In this document: positions 37,257-46,839 of the stretch, piece by piece
Layout: each line of letters begins with the position of its first letter
How positions within the stretch are numbered: position 1 is the stretch's first letter
DNA from: Cylicocyclus nassatus
Taxonomy: Eukaryota > Nematoda > Chromadorea > Rhabditida > Strongylidae
Assembly: GCA_958299035.1 (NCBI GenBank)
Contig: CATQJL010000112.1
Span: 64,511,117-64,575,116 of the forward strand
Direction: 5' to 3'
DNA length: 64,000 bases
Position numbers and translations under genes: made by a program
Notes under the pieces: model-generated
What the model saw: only the letters and a program-made list of their open reading frames with translations
Told to the model about the DNA's origin: nothing
Database searches by the model: none

Positions 37257-37735
37257 TTAACCTTTCTTGGAATTTTGTTGTAAGCTCGGTAGGCCAATAA
37301 GCATGATTTTAAGTTGGTTTACGTCCCCCTCACGAATAACCCATGTAATAAACTTTACCTTTGAGGGAAAGTGAAACCCATAAGAGGATTTACATTGCTG
37401 GCAGGAAGTATAATAGCCACTGTTGAATGGGCGTGCTTACATAGCTTTTCACAGACTTGATATTTGATTTCTCAATGCTGAAAATAGAGCATGTTCAAGA
37501 CTTTTTCGAATAAATTCGTTTTGGACATTTCTCTAGCTAGATTGCATTTTACTCAATGACTTCACAGGCTGAGACTTCGCAACACATTAAACGTTTCGTT
37601 TCAATCCTTTCAAATGACACGGAATCCGTTCTAAAAGCGTTAAAACGAATTTGCAGAGCTTTTTACTTACTCGAAAACTAAACCTTCTACGTGGTCATCC
37701 ATTTTTCTTATCACACTCCTATATCACATTTTTTG

Positions 37736-37822
37736 AGGAGCTCACTGCTAGCAAATATTAGGTAGCTGCACAGATCATTTTGATCTGTGCAGCTACCTAA
37801 TATTTGCTAGCAGTGAGCTCCT
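37736..37822. repeat. 87 bp perfect hairpin
   Basis: AGGAGCTCACTGCTAGCAAA and the following bases are mirrored without mismatch by an arm ending AGTGAGCTCCT. The arms are about 42 bp with a 3 base centre. It lies just before the LINE. It could be a tiny palindromic transposon, a recent snap-back duplication or a small-RNA precursor; perfect pairing argues against an ordinary microRNA. Confidence 0.75.
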
Positions 37823-38068
37823 AATATATATACCTAATATATTCATTCACGAACGTGTCGACGCCACGTGCGGTTGCATTCTTCGGCTCTCTCTCACGTA
37901 AATCTTTTTGCTTCTATTTAATTGTCTATATTGCATCCTTTTGAACTTTTTTTGGTTTGATTGGATCCCCTTGAGGCCGATTTTGATTGGCAGTGCTATT
38001 CTTTTCCTTACTAATTTGACTCTTTTGGATTTCTGAGTTTTTTCTTGATACTGAACTATCAAAATCAC

Positions 38069-38728
38069 ATGGCGCGTACTCGCTCTAACAAAATCCAAGG
38101 ACTCAGCGCCTCTCAGAAAACACAGGAGAATCGGATTAGTGTCAATGTAGATCAAGGAAATGAATTCAGTGCTATGTCAATACATGACCTGATCAAATCG
38201 ATCTCCGAGCTTAATAGGGATCCAACAATCCAAAAAATGCTTTCTGTATTAGCCGAAAAAATTTCTTCTGGATTTTCTGAGGTCCTAGAGGCAGAGAAAC
38301 GTTCTCGAAGCCTGGTCATAAGTGGAATCCAGGAACCTCCGGAGGGGCTGCGCCCATCCGAACGTCGAGTTTATCTACAAGACAAAGTTTGTGAGATTCT
38401 CGACGTTGTGGATGTCGACTGTGCCCCTTCGGAGGTTTACTGGATGGGTAAACCGAACAATTCGCGTTCACGCTTGATCAAAGTTGTCATGCCCTCCTCC
38501 TTTTATTGGAGGAGAGCTTTGGCAAATGCACGCCTCCTTCGTCAGACAAGTCATTCCAATGTGTACATACGAAGGAGTATGACAGAGGAGGAACGTAAGC
38601 GCGAATATGACCTAAGGCAGGAAGCACGTGAGAGGAACAAAGGGAAATCAGATCGGGAGTGGGTAGTATACAGAGGGCAAGTTATCAGAGTATCGGAGAT
38701 ACCCGTAAAGAGGTCGGGAAACCAATGA
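38069..38728 (+). CDS. LINE ORF1 protein (219 aa)
   Basis: ATG at 38069 (MARTRSNKIQ) to TGA at 38726-38728. The middle has RSLVISGIQEPP, VYWMGKP and RSRLIKVVMPSS, then VYIRRSMTEEERKREYDLRQ and WVVYRGQV, a pattern I associate with the nucleic-acid-binding ORF1 proteins of nematode CR1/jockey elements. No zinc knuckle is visible. ORF1 proteins bind element RNA as a chaperone. An in-frame ATG at 38045 lies upstream, but the second start has the better context. The stop overlaps the ORF2 start as ATGA. Confidence 0.75.
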   Translation: MARTRSNKIQGLSASQKTQENRISVNVDQGNEFSAMSIHDLIKSISELNRDPTIQKMLSVLAEKISSGFSEVLEAEKRSRSLVISGIQEPPEGLRPSERRVYLQDKVCEILDVVDVDCAPSEVYWMGKPNNSRSRLIKVVMPSSFYWRRALANARLLRQTSHSNVYIRRSMTEEERKREYDLRQEARERNKGKSDREWVVYRGQVIRVSEIPVKRSGNQ

Positions 38729-41562
38729 TCCAGCATGGTATGCGAGGTAGAATAAAGATTGCTATGTTGAATGCCAGAAGTCTTGTAAATAAACTGCATC
38801 ACCTTCGAGCCTTTTTGATAGAGAATAAACCCGACATACTTTTTGTAACTGAAACGTGGTTAACGAATAAGATTGAAGATAGCGAAATTGTGGGGGAGTT
38901 GCCTTATTTAGTTTTACGTTCAGATAGACGAAGCCGTAAGGGAGGCGGTATTTGCTGCCTATCTAAAATGATTCTCCCAGTGAAATCATTCGTATCTGAT
39001 AGTAGCACTATGTCTAATATCCTTTGTATCGATGTAACCTCACGACAACAGCCTACTTGTATGCGTTTTATCGCAGTCTACCGTCCACCAAATAGTACTA
39101 CTTCAAGCGACTATAAGTTGATTGAACTATTATGTAATTTTGTGAGTGAAAATGAAAATACAATTCTTTTAGGCGATTTCAACTTACAAATTGATTGGAT
39201 CAATACATCTCCTCTCAACAAGACTTCTGAAACTTTTTTTGAATTCTTTCGTCACTCTGGCTTCACACAGTATGTCCAAGAACCAACACACTGCAACCAT
39301 ATTCTGGATCTTGTTTTGTCTACTTCTTCTAATATCTCTGAAATTCTTACTATGTCTCCTCTCGCAACTTCTGATCACCGAATAGTTCAATTTTTTGTTT
39401 CTATAAAAGCCTTCACCCCTAATGTACTGCCTCGACCCGACTTTCGAAAGGTTGACTACGTTTCTCTCAACAGCTACCTTGCCAATATTGATTGGCTAAG
39501 CTTGTTTGATCAATACTGGTCCGCTGATGACGTTTACTACAGATTTTGCACCTTTATGTACAAAACCTTCTCGGAATTTGTTCCCTTCTCTATGGCCCAA
39601 CCTCATTTGCAATACCCTAATCATATACGAAAACTTCTTGCGCAGAAAGAAAGGTTATTCAATAACACATCAGATCCTCTATCCAATACCATATACAAGA
39701 AGGTATGCAAAGATGTCGACTACCATCTAAAGAGATATCTATCTAATCGAGAACATAATCTGGCCAAAAAAGCAAACTCCAAATTCTTTTTTGATTACAT
39801 AAATCAAAAAATCAAGCCTAATCGTCATCTGCCAACCATAATTGACCAAATGGGCCGCACCTATCACACGAATGCAGAAAAAGCACAAGCTTTAGCGCGC
39901 TATTTCGCTGCTATTTTTGACTCCAGTGATCAAGCTGAACGCATAAATTGTACTGTACCCATTTCTACTGGTTACCGGTCTTTATCAAACGTTCACTTTA
40001 GTCCTTGGGAGATTCAGAAGATTTTGGCTGGTTTAAGCCCATCTCTCAGTGAACCGTTTGATGGAATCCCACAAATTGTTTTCAAAAAATGTGCCTCATC
40101 TCTTTCTATTCCTCTTGCGCATATGTTTAACATATCGATGATGCTTGGTGAGGTGCCGCAAATCTGGAAGGAGGCAATAGTCACTGTGATTCCTAAGGTC
40201 TCCAACGCACGCCTTCTTTCAGATTTTCGGCCCATCAGTCTGACTCCCACAGCCGTAAAAGTAATGGAGAAAGTTTTGCGTAACAGATTACTCTCATGGC
40301 TTGGAAAAATTAACGTGATCCCTATGAATCAACACGGTTTTATGGAAGGATCATCTACTGCCACTAATCTTGTAGACTCAGTTTTTGATTGGAATTTAGC
40401 ACTTAATATTGGTAATTCCATTGATTTGATCTACGTTGATCTTTCCAAGGCATTTGATAGAGTTCATCACGGAAAGCTTTTGAACAGGCTGGAACAAATT
40501 GGTCTAAAAGGAAACATATTGAATTGGTTAAAGTCATATTTGCACAACAGAGGCATGACCGTCAAGGTTGAACACCACTTTTCTGATCGACAACCCTGCA
40601 CAAGTGGTGTTCCACAAGGAGCAGTCCTTTCTCCATTACTCTTTCTACTATACACTGCTGAACTTCCATCTATCTTGAACACATCCATACATCTGAAAAT
40701 TCAGATGTATGCCGATGATATAAAGATATATGGAAGTTATAGTAATGAAAATAAACTACAGGTTCGTTCAGCAATACGAGCGTCTCTTGGAAAAATGATG
40801 AACTGGGCTGCTCTCTCTGGTATACCTGTGAACCTAGAAAAAAGTTTTGTAATGCATTTTGGAGATGAAGACCTGCCAACTTATGAGATAAATGGAATCA
40901 AATTGAAAAACTGCTCCATTGCCAAGGACTTGGGTGTTTTTGTAGATCCCGAATTAAAATTTACTAATCATATTGAACATGCAGTCAACAAAGCATTTTC
41001 ATTGTTGTTTGCTATTTTTCGAAATGTCCATACTGAAAATCCTCTGATTCTCAAACGGCTTTATAATGCCTACGTATTACCTCATCTAGAATACTGCTCT
41101 GTTGTTTGGAGTCCTTTTCTCAAGAAAGACATACGAAAACTAGAGAAAGTTCAACAAACGTTTACTCGAATACTATATATGAGGTGCCGACGAAAGTTCA
41201 ACTTTGTTGAAATGCCCACTTACGAGACTCGACTCAGGTCCTTGGCAATGAAGAGTTTAGAACATAGACGTGTATATCTAGATCTTGTCTTTGCTTTTCG
41301 ACTCATTCGCAAAGAGCTTAGACTCAGTGCGAGTAAGTACTGGATTTTCAGACCGACTAGTAGAAATGGTGGGTTTAGCATTTATTATTCACGTATTTTG
41401 AGAAAACGTTTTCGCTTTGTGTTTAACAGTTTTTTTTATAGAATTCCTCGCTGGCTTCGTGCATTACCGTGTACCCCGCTGCAAGCTCCCACTGTAGCTG
41501 CTTTTAAACGCAGAATTAATGCACTTGATTTAATGCAAGTAAAATATTCTGAGATCACTTAA
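38725..41562 (+). CDS. LINE ORF2: endonuclease-reverse transcriptase (945 aa)
   Basis: The ATG at 38725 overlaps the ORF1 stop in ATGA; an upstream in-frame ATG (38659) lies inside ORF1 and would add 22 residues. N-terminal AP-like endonuclease motifs: LNARSLVNK, PDILFVTETWL, RRSRKGGGICCL, LLGDFNLQIDW (about residue 150) and SDHRIVQF (about 215). Reverse transcriptase motifs: SDFRPISLTP, NQHGFMEGSSTATNL, VDLSKAFDRVHH (about 573), SGVPQGAVLSPLLFLLY and YADDIKIYG (about 662). The C-terminal part has AYVLPHLEYCSVVW. The catalytic YADD and the endonuclease residues are present and the frame has no stops, so the enzyme may be active. ORF2 nicks target DNA and copies element RNA onto the nick. Confidence 0.92.
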   Translation: MIQHGMRGRIKIAMLNARSLVNKLHHLRAFLIENKPDILFVTETWLTNKIEDSEIVGELPYLVLRSDRRSRKGGGICCLSKMILPVKSFVSDSSTMSNILCIDVTSRQQPTCMRFIAVYRPPNSTTSSDYKLIELLCNFVSENENTILLGDFNLQIDWINTSPLNKTSETFFEFFRHSGFTQYVQEPTHCNHILDLVLSTSSNISEILTMSPLATSDHRIVQFFVSIKAFTPNVLPRPDFRKVDYVSLNSYLANIDWLSLFDQYWSADDVYYRFCTFMYKTFSEFVPFSMAQPHLQYPNHIRKLLAQKERLFNNTSDPLSNTIYKKVCKDVDYHLKRYLSNREHNLAKKANSKFFFDYINQKIKPNRHLPTIIDQMGRTYHTNAEKAQALARYFAAIFDSSDQAERINCTVPISTGYRSLSNVHFSPWEIQKILAGLSPSLSEPFDGIPQIVFKKCASSLSIPLAHMFNISMMLGEVPQIWKEAIVTVIPKVSNARLLSDFRPISLTPTAVKVMEKVLRNRLLSWLGKINVIPMNQHGFMEGSSTATNLVDSVFDWNLALNIGNSIDLIYVDLSKAFDRVHHGKLLNRLEQIGLKGNILNWLKSYLHNRGMTVKVEHHFSDRQPCTSGVPQGAVLSPLLFLLYTAELPSILNTSIHLKIQMYADDIKIYGSYSNENKLQVRSAIRASLGKMMNWAALSGIPVNLEKSFVMHFGDEDLPTYEINGIKLKNCSIAKDLGVFVDPELKFTNHIEHAVNKAFSLLFAIFRNVHTENPLILKRLYNAYVLPHLEYCSVVWSPFLKKDIRKLEKVQQTFTRILYMRCRRKFNFVEMPTYETRLRSLAMKSLEHRRVYLDLVFAFRLIRKELRLSASKYWIFRPTSRNGGFSIYYSRILRKRFRFVFNSFFYRIPRWLRALPCTPLQAPTVAAFKRRINALDLMQVKYSEIT

Positions 41563-42057
41563 TTTCCTCTGTTATAGTTAATTTGGATTTTGTTTTGAGT
41601 GTTTTGTGTTTACTAATATATGTGCAAGAGCTAGCTTCCCCAAAAATCAAACCACTTTGATTCTCTCCTTAACTTTATTTAGCCTCACTCATAGGCCTAT
41701 CGTACAAATGCTTTTATACTTTGCTGCCTTTCTATCCATGGGAGCGATGTAAGAGAAAGCTCAAAGAGGTTAACCCGCCTGGGCACGCATGGATTAGCCC
41801 ATTCGCTCAGGTGTCTTTCTCTTTTTTCGCTTGAGAGTGATAACTCAAAGGTTATTCACACCATGGCTGCAGCATGACAACCATCCTTCCTCATCATACT
41901 TACATCTATAATCCTATTGAGTGTAGGCTACAAATTTTCTTTTTACTATATAGTTTGATCTTTCGAGAAATTAGCTCTTTATTTCTCATCATTTATTTTA
42001 AAGCGAGACAAACTTATTGAACCATCACGTTCGTTTGGCGCATCATTGTATGCAGAG

Positions 42058-42079
42058 ATAAATAAATAAATAAATAAAT
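42058..42079 (+). repeat. TAAA microsatellite tail of LINE
   Basis: About five tandem TAAA units that mark the 3' end of the LINE, as in non-LTR elements that prime on short tandem repeats. Confidence 0.75.
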
Positions 42080-42472
42080 CTCAGCAGTCTTTCTAAAGGC
42101 AGAGCACAAGGCTAGCTGTGCTAAAATCATGGTAATGAAATCCGTTCATTCTAAGCATGGGATTTCGAGGAATTTGCGGAATTCGGAGTTTCGCAAATAT
42201 CCATTTTTTAGAGCTAGATTTGATTTGTCTGCAGACAGATCTGATGTCAGCTTGATAGGGCGAGTTTTTGCGTTTAGTCCATCGGGTTACGGTAGTAAAC
42301 CTGTTTGATTTCTCTGGTGGTCTCTCCGTAAAGTGCTACTCATATCTTACAGCGGGTTTCTTTAGGAACCATTCAAAAAAAACACAGCATTTCCTTCGTA
42401 AGCTGAATCCAACAGTACTATTAGATTGATGTACAATTCTTGCACCAAAAAAATAGAAAAAAATTATTTTAA

Positions 42473-43038
42473 CACGTTGACGACGGTGTCGCGCAATGGT
42501 GCGCGACAGGCAGTCTGTCCGTGTGGACGATGTCGCGCAATGGTGCGCGACACCCTAAACATCAGTTTTAATGTGCACAATGGTCCCAATTTGTGTTCAT
42601 ATAATCAAGTTAGGCTCGAAAGTATTTCATGTTGGCCCCGCCCCCTTTTTGGCAAACTCCGCCCACTCAACTGCCCTCTACAAAAAACTTTTTTCGTTCT
42701 CAAATCGCATAGAAAAGCTCGTAGATAACAGGGGAACCTTAAATAATTTTAATTTTGATCCCGCCCCCCGTAATGCAGGCTCCACCCCCTCAGTGGCAAG
42801 CTCCGCCCATTTTTCAAAAATGCCGGAATTTGCACGAATTCATTGATTTTGAGCAATTTTCAGCATTTTTTAAAAGTGGGCGGAGCTTGCCAAAAGTGGG
42901 CGGAGCTGCCCCGCCCACTTGCATTTGTGTATCTCACGTATAGATGCATGCATACATATGTGTAGCCGGCTGTGAAAATGCCCGGAAACGGTTCGTCCAC
43001 AGGGACAGACCTTCAAAAAATGGCTCGTCGTCAACGTG
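42473..43038 (+). mobile_element. piggyBac-like non-autonomous element, complete
   Basis: Starts CACGTTGACGAC and ends GTCGTCAACGTG, flanked by TTAA at 42469-42472 and 43039-43042, the signature target of piggyBac-type transposases. Inside the left end are two copies of a 20 bp palindrome, GTCGCGCAATGGTGCGCGAC (42488-42507 and 42532-42551). The interior is rich in GGGCGGAGC/GCTCCGCCC motifs. 566 bp, no transposase frame. An inverted, truncated relative lies at 4495-5009. Confidence 0.82.
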
Positions 43039-43106
43039 TTAAGAAAGCTTAAACAAACCAATCAGCTTACATGATATGCTCTTTGTTATTTATGTCAAAA
43101 GTAGTA

Positions 43107-43306
43107 CCATATATTCGGGTGTATAAGCCGCACCGTTTTTGCTCTAAACGCGAGCAGACCCAGGCGTGCCGCCGCGCACGTGTCTCGCGAAGCGGTCGCC
43201 TTATCGCATACTGCTCTCACTTAACGCGCTCCATGGTGACAGTCAGTCTTTTGGCGTGTTCGCCTTTAGAGCGAAAAGGATGCGGCTTATACACCTGAAA
43301 ATAGGG
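43107..43306. mobile_element. 200 bp TA-flanked MITE, TATAAGGCGC family, copy 2
   Basis: TA at 43105-43106 and 43307-43308. The left arm CCATATATTCGGGTGTATAA and right arm TTATACACCTGAAAATAGGG pair with mismatches, continuing into CGCACCGTTTTTGCTCTAAA mirrored by TTTAGAGCGAAAAGGATGCG. Ends resemble those of the element at 26756. Confidence 0.68.
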
Positions 43307-43467
43307 TATTTCACAGTACAGTTTAGAAATCAATATGAAACAAAATCGATAAGTCAATTAAAAAATCGAAATTCTTAACTATTTGCGGAGACATCCAATC
43401 ACTCAACTTCTTCTTTTTGAAAAGAGCATGTTATAAAACTTAGACCAAAAAGAAACTTGACTTTTAG

Positions 43468-43686
43468 TAGATGTTTTAGCAAAATTAGCGACTAAAAATC
43501 AAAAACCATTTTTGGATGTTTCGCCTTTTATTGTTGCCATCGCCCTCAAAGAAGCTGGCTTGAGAGCCTGCAGAAAGCGCAAGATTTGCTTTCTCTACTA
43601 TATCAAACCAGAAGATTTCATTGAAGATGGAAACAGAGTTTCAAAAATTTTGGTGCAAGAATTACGCATCAACATAATAGATATTT
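43468..43686 (+). CDS. candidate internal exon, family unknown
   Basis: Begins after an acceptor (GACTTTTAG) and stays open for 73 codons in a protein-like frame: DVLAKLATKNQKPFLDVSPF, IVAIALKEAGLRACRKRKIC and IKPEDFIEDGNRVSKILVQE, ending near a possible donor (ATATTT|GTATAC). Composition is that of a folded helical domain. I do not recognise it and found no partner exons; the right flank is the MITE at 43704. It may be an exon of an undetected gene or a relic. Confidence 0.4.
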
Positions 43687-43703
43687 GTATACTTTTCATA
43701 ATT

Positions 43704-43874
43704 TTTGGTTCAAATGGCTTGGCGGCTGGGAGGCGGAGTTTTGTGATTCGATTAAGGCCGCTCACCCGCGACGCAATCTGCGTCCCTCTCACGCGCGTGC
43801 TTTCTGATCATTATCTAGCCAAAATTAGGTCACGAAGCCCCGCTCCCCAACCGTCAAGGCAGTTGAATCAAAGG
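43704..43874. mobile_element. palindromic MITE family A, copy 4
   Basis: Left TTTGGTTCAAATGGCTTGGC, right GCAGTTGAATCAAAGG. The centre is inverted relative to the other copies (CGACGCAATCTGCGTCCCTC). Confidence 0.75.
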
Positions 43875-43959
43875 ATAGATACCAAATGCGAACATTATTG
43901 AGCATTTGGCAACTTTTGAGTGCAAATCTATTTATACCATAAATTTGCTGACAGGTTCC

Positions 43960-44190
43960 TTACAAATCTTGAGCTTCTCCCCAAATTCTAGTAACCAGTT
44001 CCCGTACTATTTGCTTTGCTTTCCCATCGTAAGTACTTTGGCAGTTTCTAACCAGTAATTCTGCTAATTTCTCATCACTCAAAGTCGCCGTTACGAGTAC
44101 ACAATTACTTCTGCAAAGTTTTCGCAAACTTCTGAGAGTTTCTGCAAAGCCGAGTGCACTTCCAAAACCTCTGCATGCTAGCAAATAATG
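43960..44190 (-). CDS. candidate terminal exon, family unknown
   Basis: Minus-strand frame of at least 74 codons, GRHYLLACRGFGSALGFAET, then SNCVLVTATLSDEKLAELLV and DGKAKQIVRELVTRIWGEAQ, ending in TAA at 43960. The stop region also contains a donor-like TT|GTAAGG, so the exon may continue. The upstream limit is near 44190, where TGA closes the frame; CTAG and AAAAG acceptor candidates lie there. No family recognised, but the frame looks far more protein-like than its surroundings. Confidence 0.38.
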   Translation of the reverse strand, partial: HYLLACRGFGSALGFAETLRSLRKLCRSNCVLVTATLSDEKLAELLVRNCQSTYDGKAKQIVRELVTRIWGEAQDL

Positions 44191-45213
44191 TCTTCCATCT
44201 TTTCACATTCTAGAGGGAGAACAATGTTCAAAATGAGCAAAGAAGAGGCAAAGCAATAAGTCTTTTGCTCGCATTTCCCTTTTCCATACAAATTAGGTAT
44301 GTCAATCGGAAACATGGCGGTTGTACTTCCGTTATTGAGCTAATGTCCAGCAATTTGCGGCTGCAAATTACCAAGCTATTTTTAGCGAGTTTGAGCCTTT
44401 TTAGGGTGTACTTTCATAAAATCTGTGTCGCAGTCGAAGAGATTTATGGGTGAAAAAATTTTTCTGAACAGACATGAGTTAGGAACCTGCCGTTGATCTG
44501 TTTCCATTTGAGGAAGCACGAGAAAAATGTAAAAAAAATCAAATCGGAAATTTTCGGGGGAAATGTCACTCTCTCTTTAAAAACCACAGGGCCATTAATA
44601 GCTTGTAAAAATTCTAGGAATCTTCTCAAAAAAAATTTAGAGGGCGACTAGAAGCCACTAAAGCTTAAGGCAAGAAAAGATGGGAATTCTGATTTTTTAA
44701 ATAAAGCTAGTTATTATTTTCCCAGCAACTTCGGACAACTCGTCCAAGCTGCGGGAAATAACCATGATATTTTCCACCTAGCTCCATTGCGGAACGAATA
44801 CTCTTCCAAAGAAGGCAAACACTTGGCAAAAGGAGTGGTTGACGTGGGCCATTAAGCTTTCCTCTCCCCTCCCCCCCCCCCCCTACTTGCGAATGCATAT
44901 TTGCGCACACTTTTCATGATCCCGTCACACGCATAACCCGCTCTATGCCCTCTCGGGGGAGCACTAAGGCGCAGTACCCGACTGACCCCGCCTTTGGCGA
45001 AGTGACTTAGGTGGCGACGTTTGACGACTTGGCTACTTATTCGCTTTGTTGGTGCTTGCTCTGATTGATGTGGTCCGTCGACGCTAAAAGCTGAGATTCA
45101 TCAATTAACTGCGAAATTCTGCGAGTCCCAGGCTGAATGGGAGCATAGATCAAGCGGCAGCAAATTTTCTAGAAATTTTACGTCTATTTCTATCATCTGC
45201 GAAGAAATTCAAG

Positions 45214-45269
45214 ATGATTCGTATAACTCGGGAAGAATACGGATATGAAGCGTTTGACGGCATTGAATG
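45214..45269 (+). CDS. first coding exon of an unidentified gene
   Basis: ATG at 45214 opens a 56 nt exon (MIRITREEYGYEAFDGIEW) that ends at a strong donor TG|GTAAGTAG. About 270 bp of GC-richer DNA upstream (44930-45210) looks like promoter and 5' leader. No second exon could be supported in the following kilobases; TCCTTCAG near 45680 is one possible acceptor, but the sequence behind it hits a stop after about 12 codons in one frame. The protein is not recognised. Confidence 0.42.
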
Positions 45270-46550
45270 GTAAGTAGTTACTTCATTCATAGGAATTTGA
45301 TTTATGAGCTAGTTTTGCACAAAAATAATATTGATTTTCAAAAAAAAATTCGTATCACTGATATTTCCTTTCTAATGCATGGTCAAATTTTAAAAGAAGA
45401 CATACGTATGTAGTTAAAAAAACGCAAAAAAATCATGTAGCTGCAGGAAGTAATATTAGCAGTACACTTTATAAGACCTTTCTGAAAGAATTCTCGCTGA
45501 TGACACATTTTTTGGAAAACTTGATTATTTTTAACAAATATGGCAATTTTGAGCGCTTGCATAACCAGTGCTCCCAAAACTGTAGTTCATGACTCCCAGA
45601 CCAATCCGATAGAACTTGAAGAATAGGAAAAACAAATTTGTCTCCTAACCCCAACTCTCTTATCTCAACTATCCTTCAGCTATCCTTCTCGCATCTGTCC
45701 TGCAACTGACAAATAGTCTCACTTTCGACCAGAATGCCCAATATGAACCGGCTTTGTGATGTTTAGGGGAATCTAACCTTGGAATTTATGAAGTACAAAT
45801 TTCTTATCAAAGGGCATTCTCTAATGCACCGGATATGTTTGGCAAAGTTTAGATTTCTTATCGCTGTGTAACAAAATCCATTGTAGTACTAAGAGGCTGG
45901 TAATTTGAGCGACTTGGCAGATGAAGGAGCTGCGCATCAAAGGGAAATACTTTTCGGCAACATCGGAGCCTGAGATTAGAATTCTGTTTCTTATCTCATA
46001 TTCGATATTTGTTTAAAAAATCGAGACCCATAAGTACGCAATCACCTTTCCGCCCATGTTTTATAAGCTCTCTGCCCAGTAGTTATGTAAAATTAACCCT
46101 TTTTACCTTTCTTGTTTCTCTGTCTCTCTTTCTATCCCTGCCCTGGAGAGGAAGCCGCAAAAAATTCGAGAGTGCTCCATATAAACTACAATAAAGAGCT
46201 ATAGATTTTTGAAATATCCTGCTCTTTTTGAGGTAATCAGAACAGTCTTATGAATTTTCTAAAGATCGTAATTAGCCAATTTTAAAAAAAATTTTTTCTT
46301 AGTGTAGCTTTTTCCACGCCTTGTATAGAACAGAAATTTGGCAACTTCGCAAAAAAAATCTCAAGAGGTTGGCTTGGTTTGCATCATGTATCCTTGTTCC
46401 TAAAAATTCTTCGTCACTACCCTCCCAAAAATAAAATAGCAACATCATGTGAAGTCTTTTGCATGTATACTTGCTACATTTTCTATTACATAAGTTTATT
46501 ACGACATATTCCCATGAGAACACTGGATTTCTGCTGCCAAAACCTTTTGC

Positions 46551-46839
46551 TCAAGAACTTTCTCGCCGAGAATATTCGGTCCGAGTATTCTTGATGACAT
46601 CATCGTAAGAGACAACACGTTTGAAGTCCTGCGGAAATACTGGCAAGTCAAAGTGCTGCGGAACCACCGGCATTTTCCTGGATTTCCGCATCACATCAAA
46701 CTGAAGTGAAAATCCTGCGGATTCCTTGTAAAGGTTTCCACTTTTTGATTTTAAACAAGATCCTGCGGAACCGCTGCAAATTTTGCTCAACTTGCTGCTG
46801 TTCCGGTGAATTGTCTGAGTGCGCTACGCTTTCTTGAAC
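46551..46839 (-). CDS. candidate 3' exons, family unknown
   Basis: Terminal exon 46551-46700 follows a good acceptor (TTTTCACTTCAG) and encodes FDVMRKSRKMPVVPQHFDLP, VFPQDFKRVVSYDDVIKNTR and a stop. A preceding exon, 46792-46839 (VQESVAHSDNSPEQQQ), joins in phase with a weaker donor (CAA|GTTGAG). The preceding exon could instead read on into VEQNLQRFRRILFKIKKW. The repeated CTGCGGAA motif in this stretch is partly codon-driven. It reads like a disordered tail of a cytoplasmic protein; upstream exons were not traced past about 47050. Confidence 0.35.

Larger units (their letters stand above)
37840..42080 (+). mobile_element. full-length jockey/CR1-type LINE
   Basis: A non-LTR retrotransposon with an ORF1 (38069-38728), an ORF2 with endonuclease and reverse transcriptase (38725-41562), a 3' region of about 500 bp and a terminal TAAA microsatellite (42058-42079). 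The 5' boundary near 37840 is a guess from where unique-looking AT-rich DNA gives way to a GC-richer leader. Target duplications were not identified. Both frames are uninterrupted, so this copy is young. Confidence 0.85.

Noticed and set aside
38551..40879. Minus-strand and alternate-frame ORFs inside the LINE
   Set aside because: Shadows of ORF1 and ORF2.
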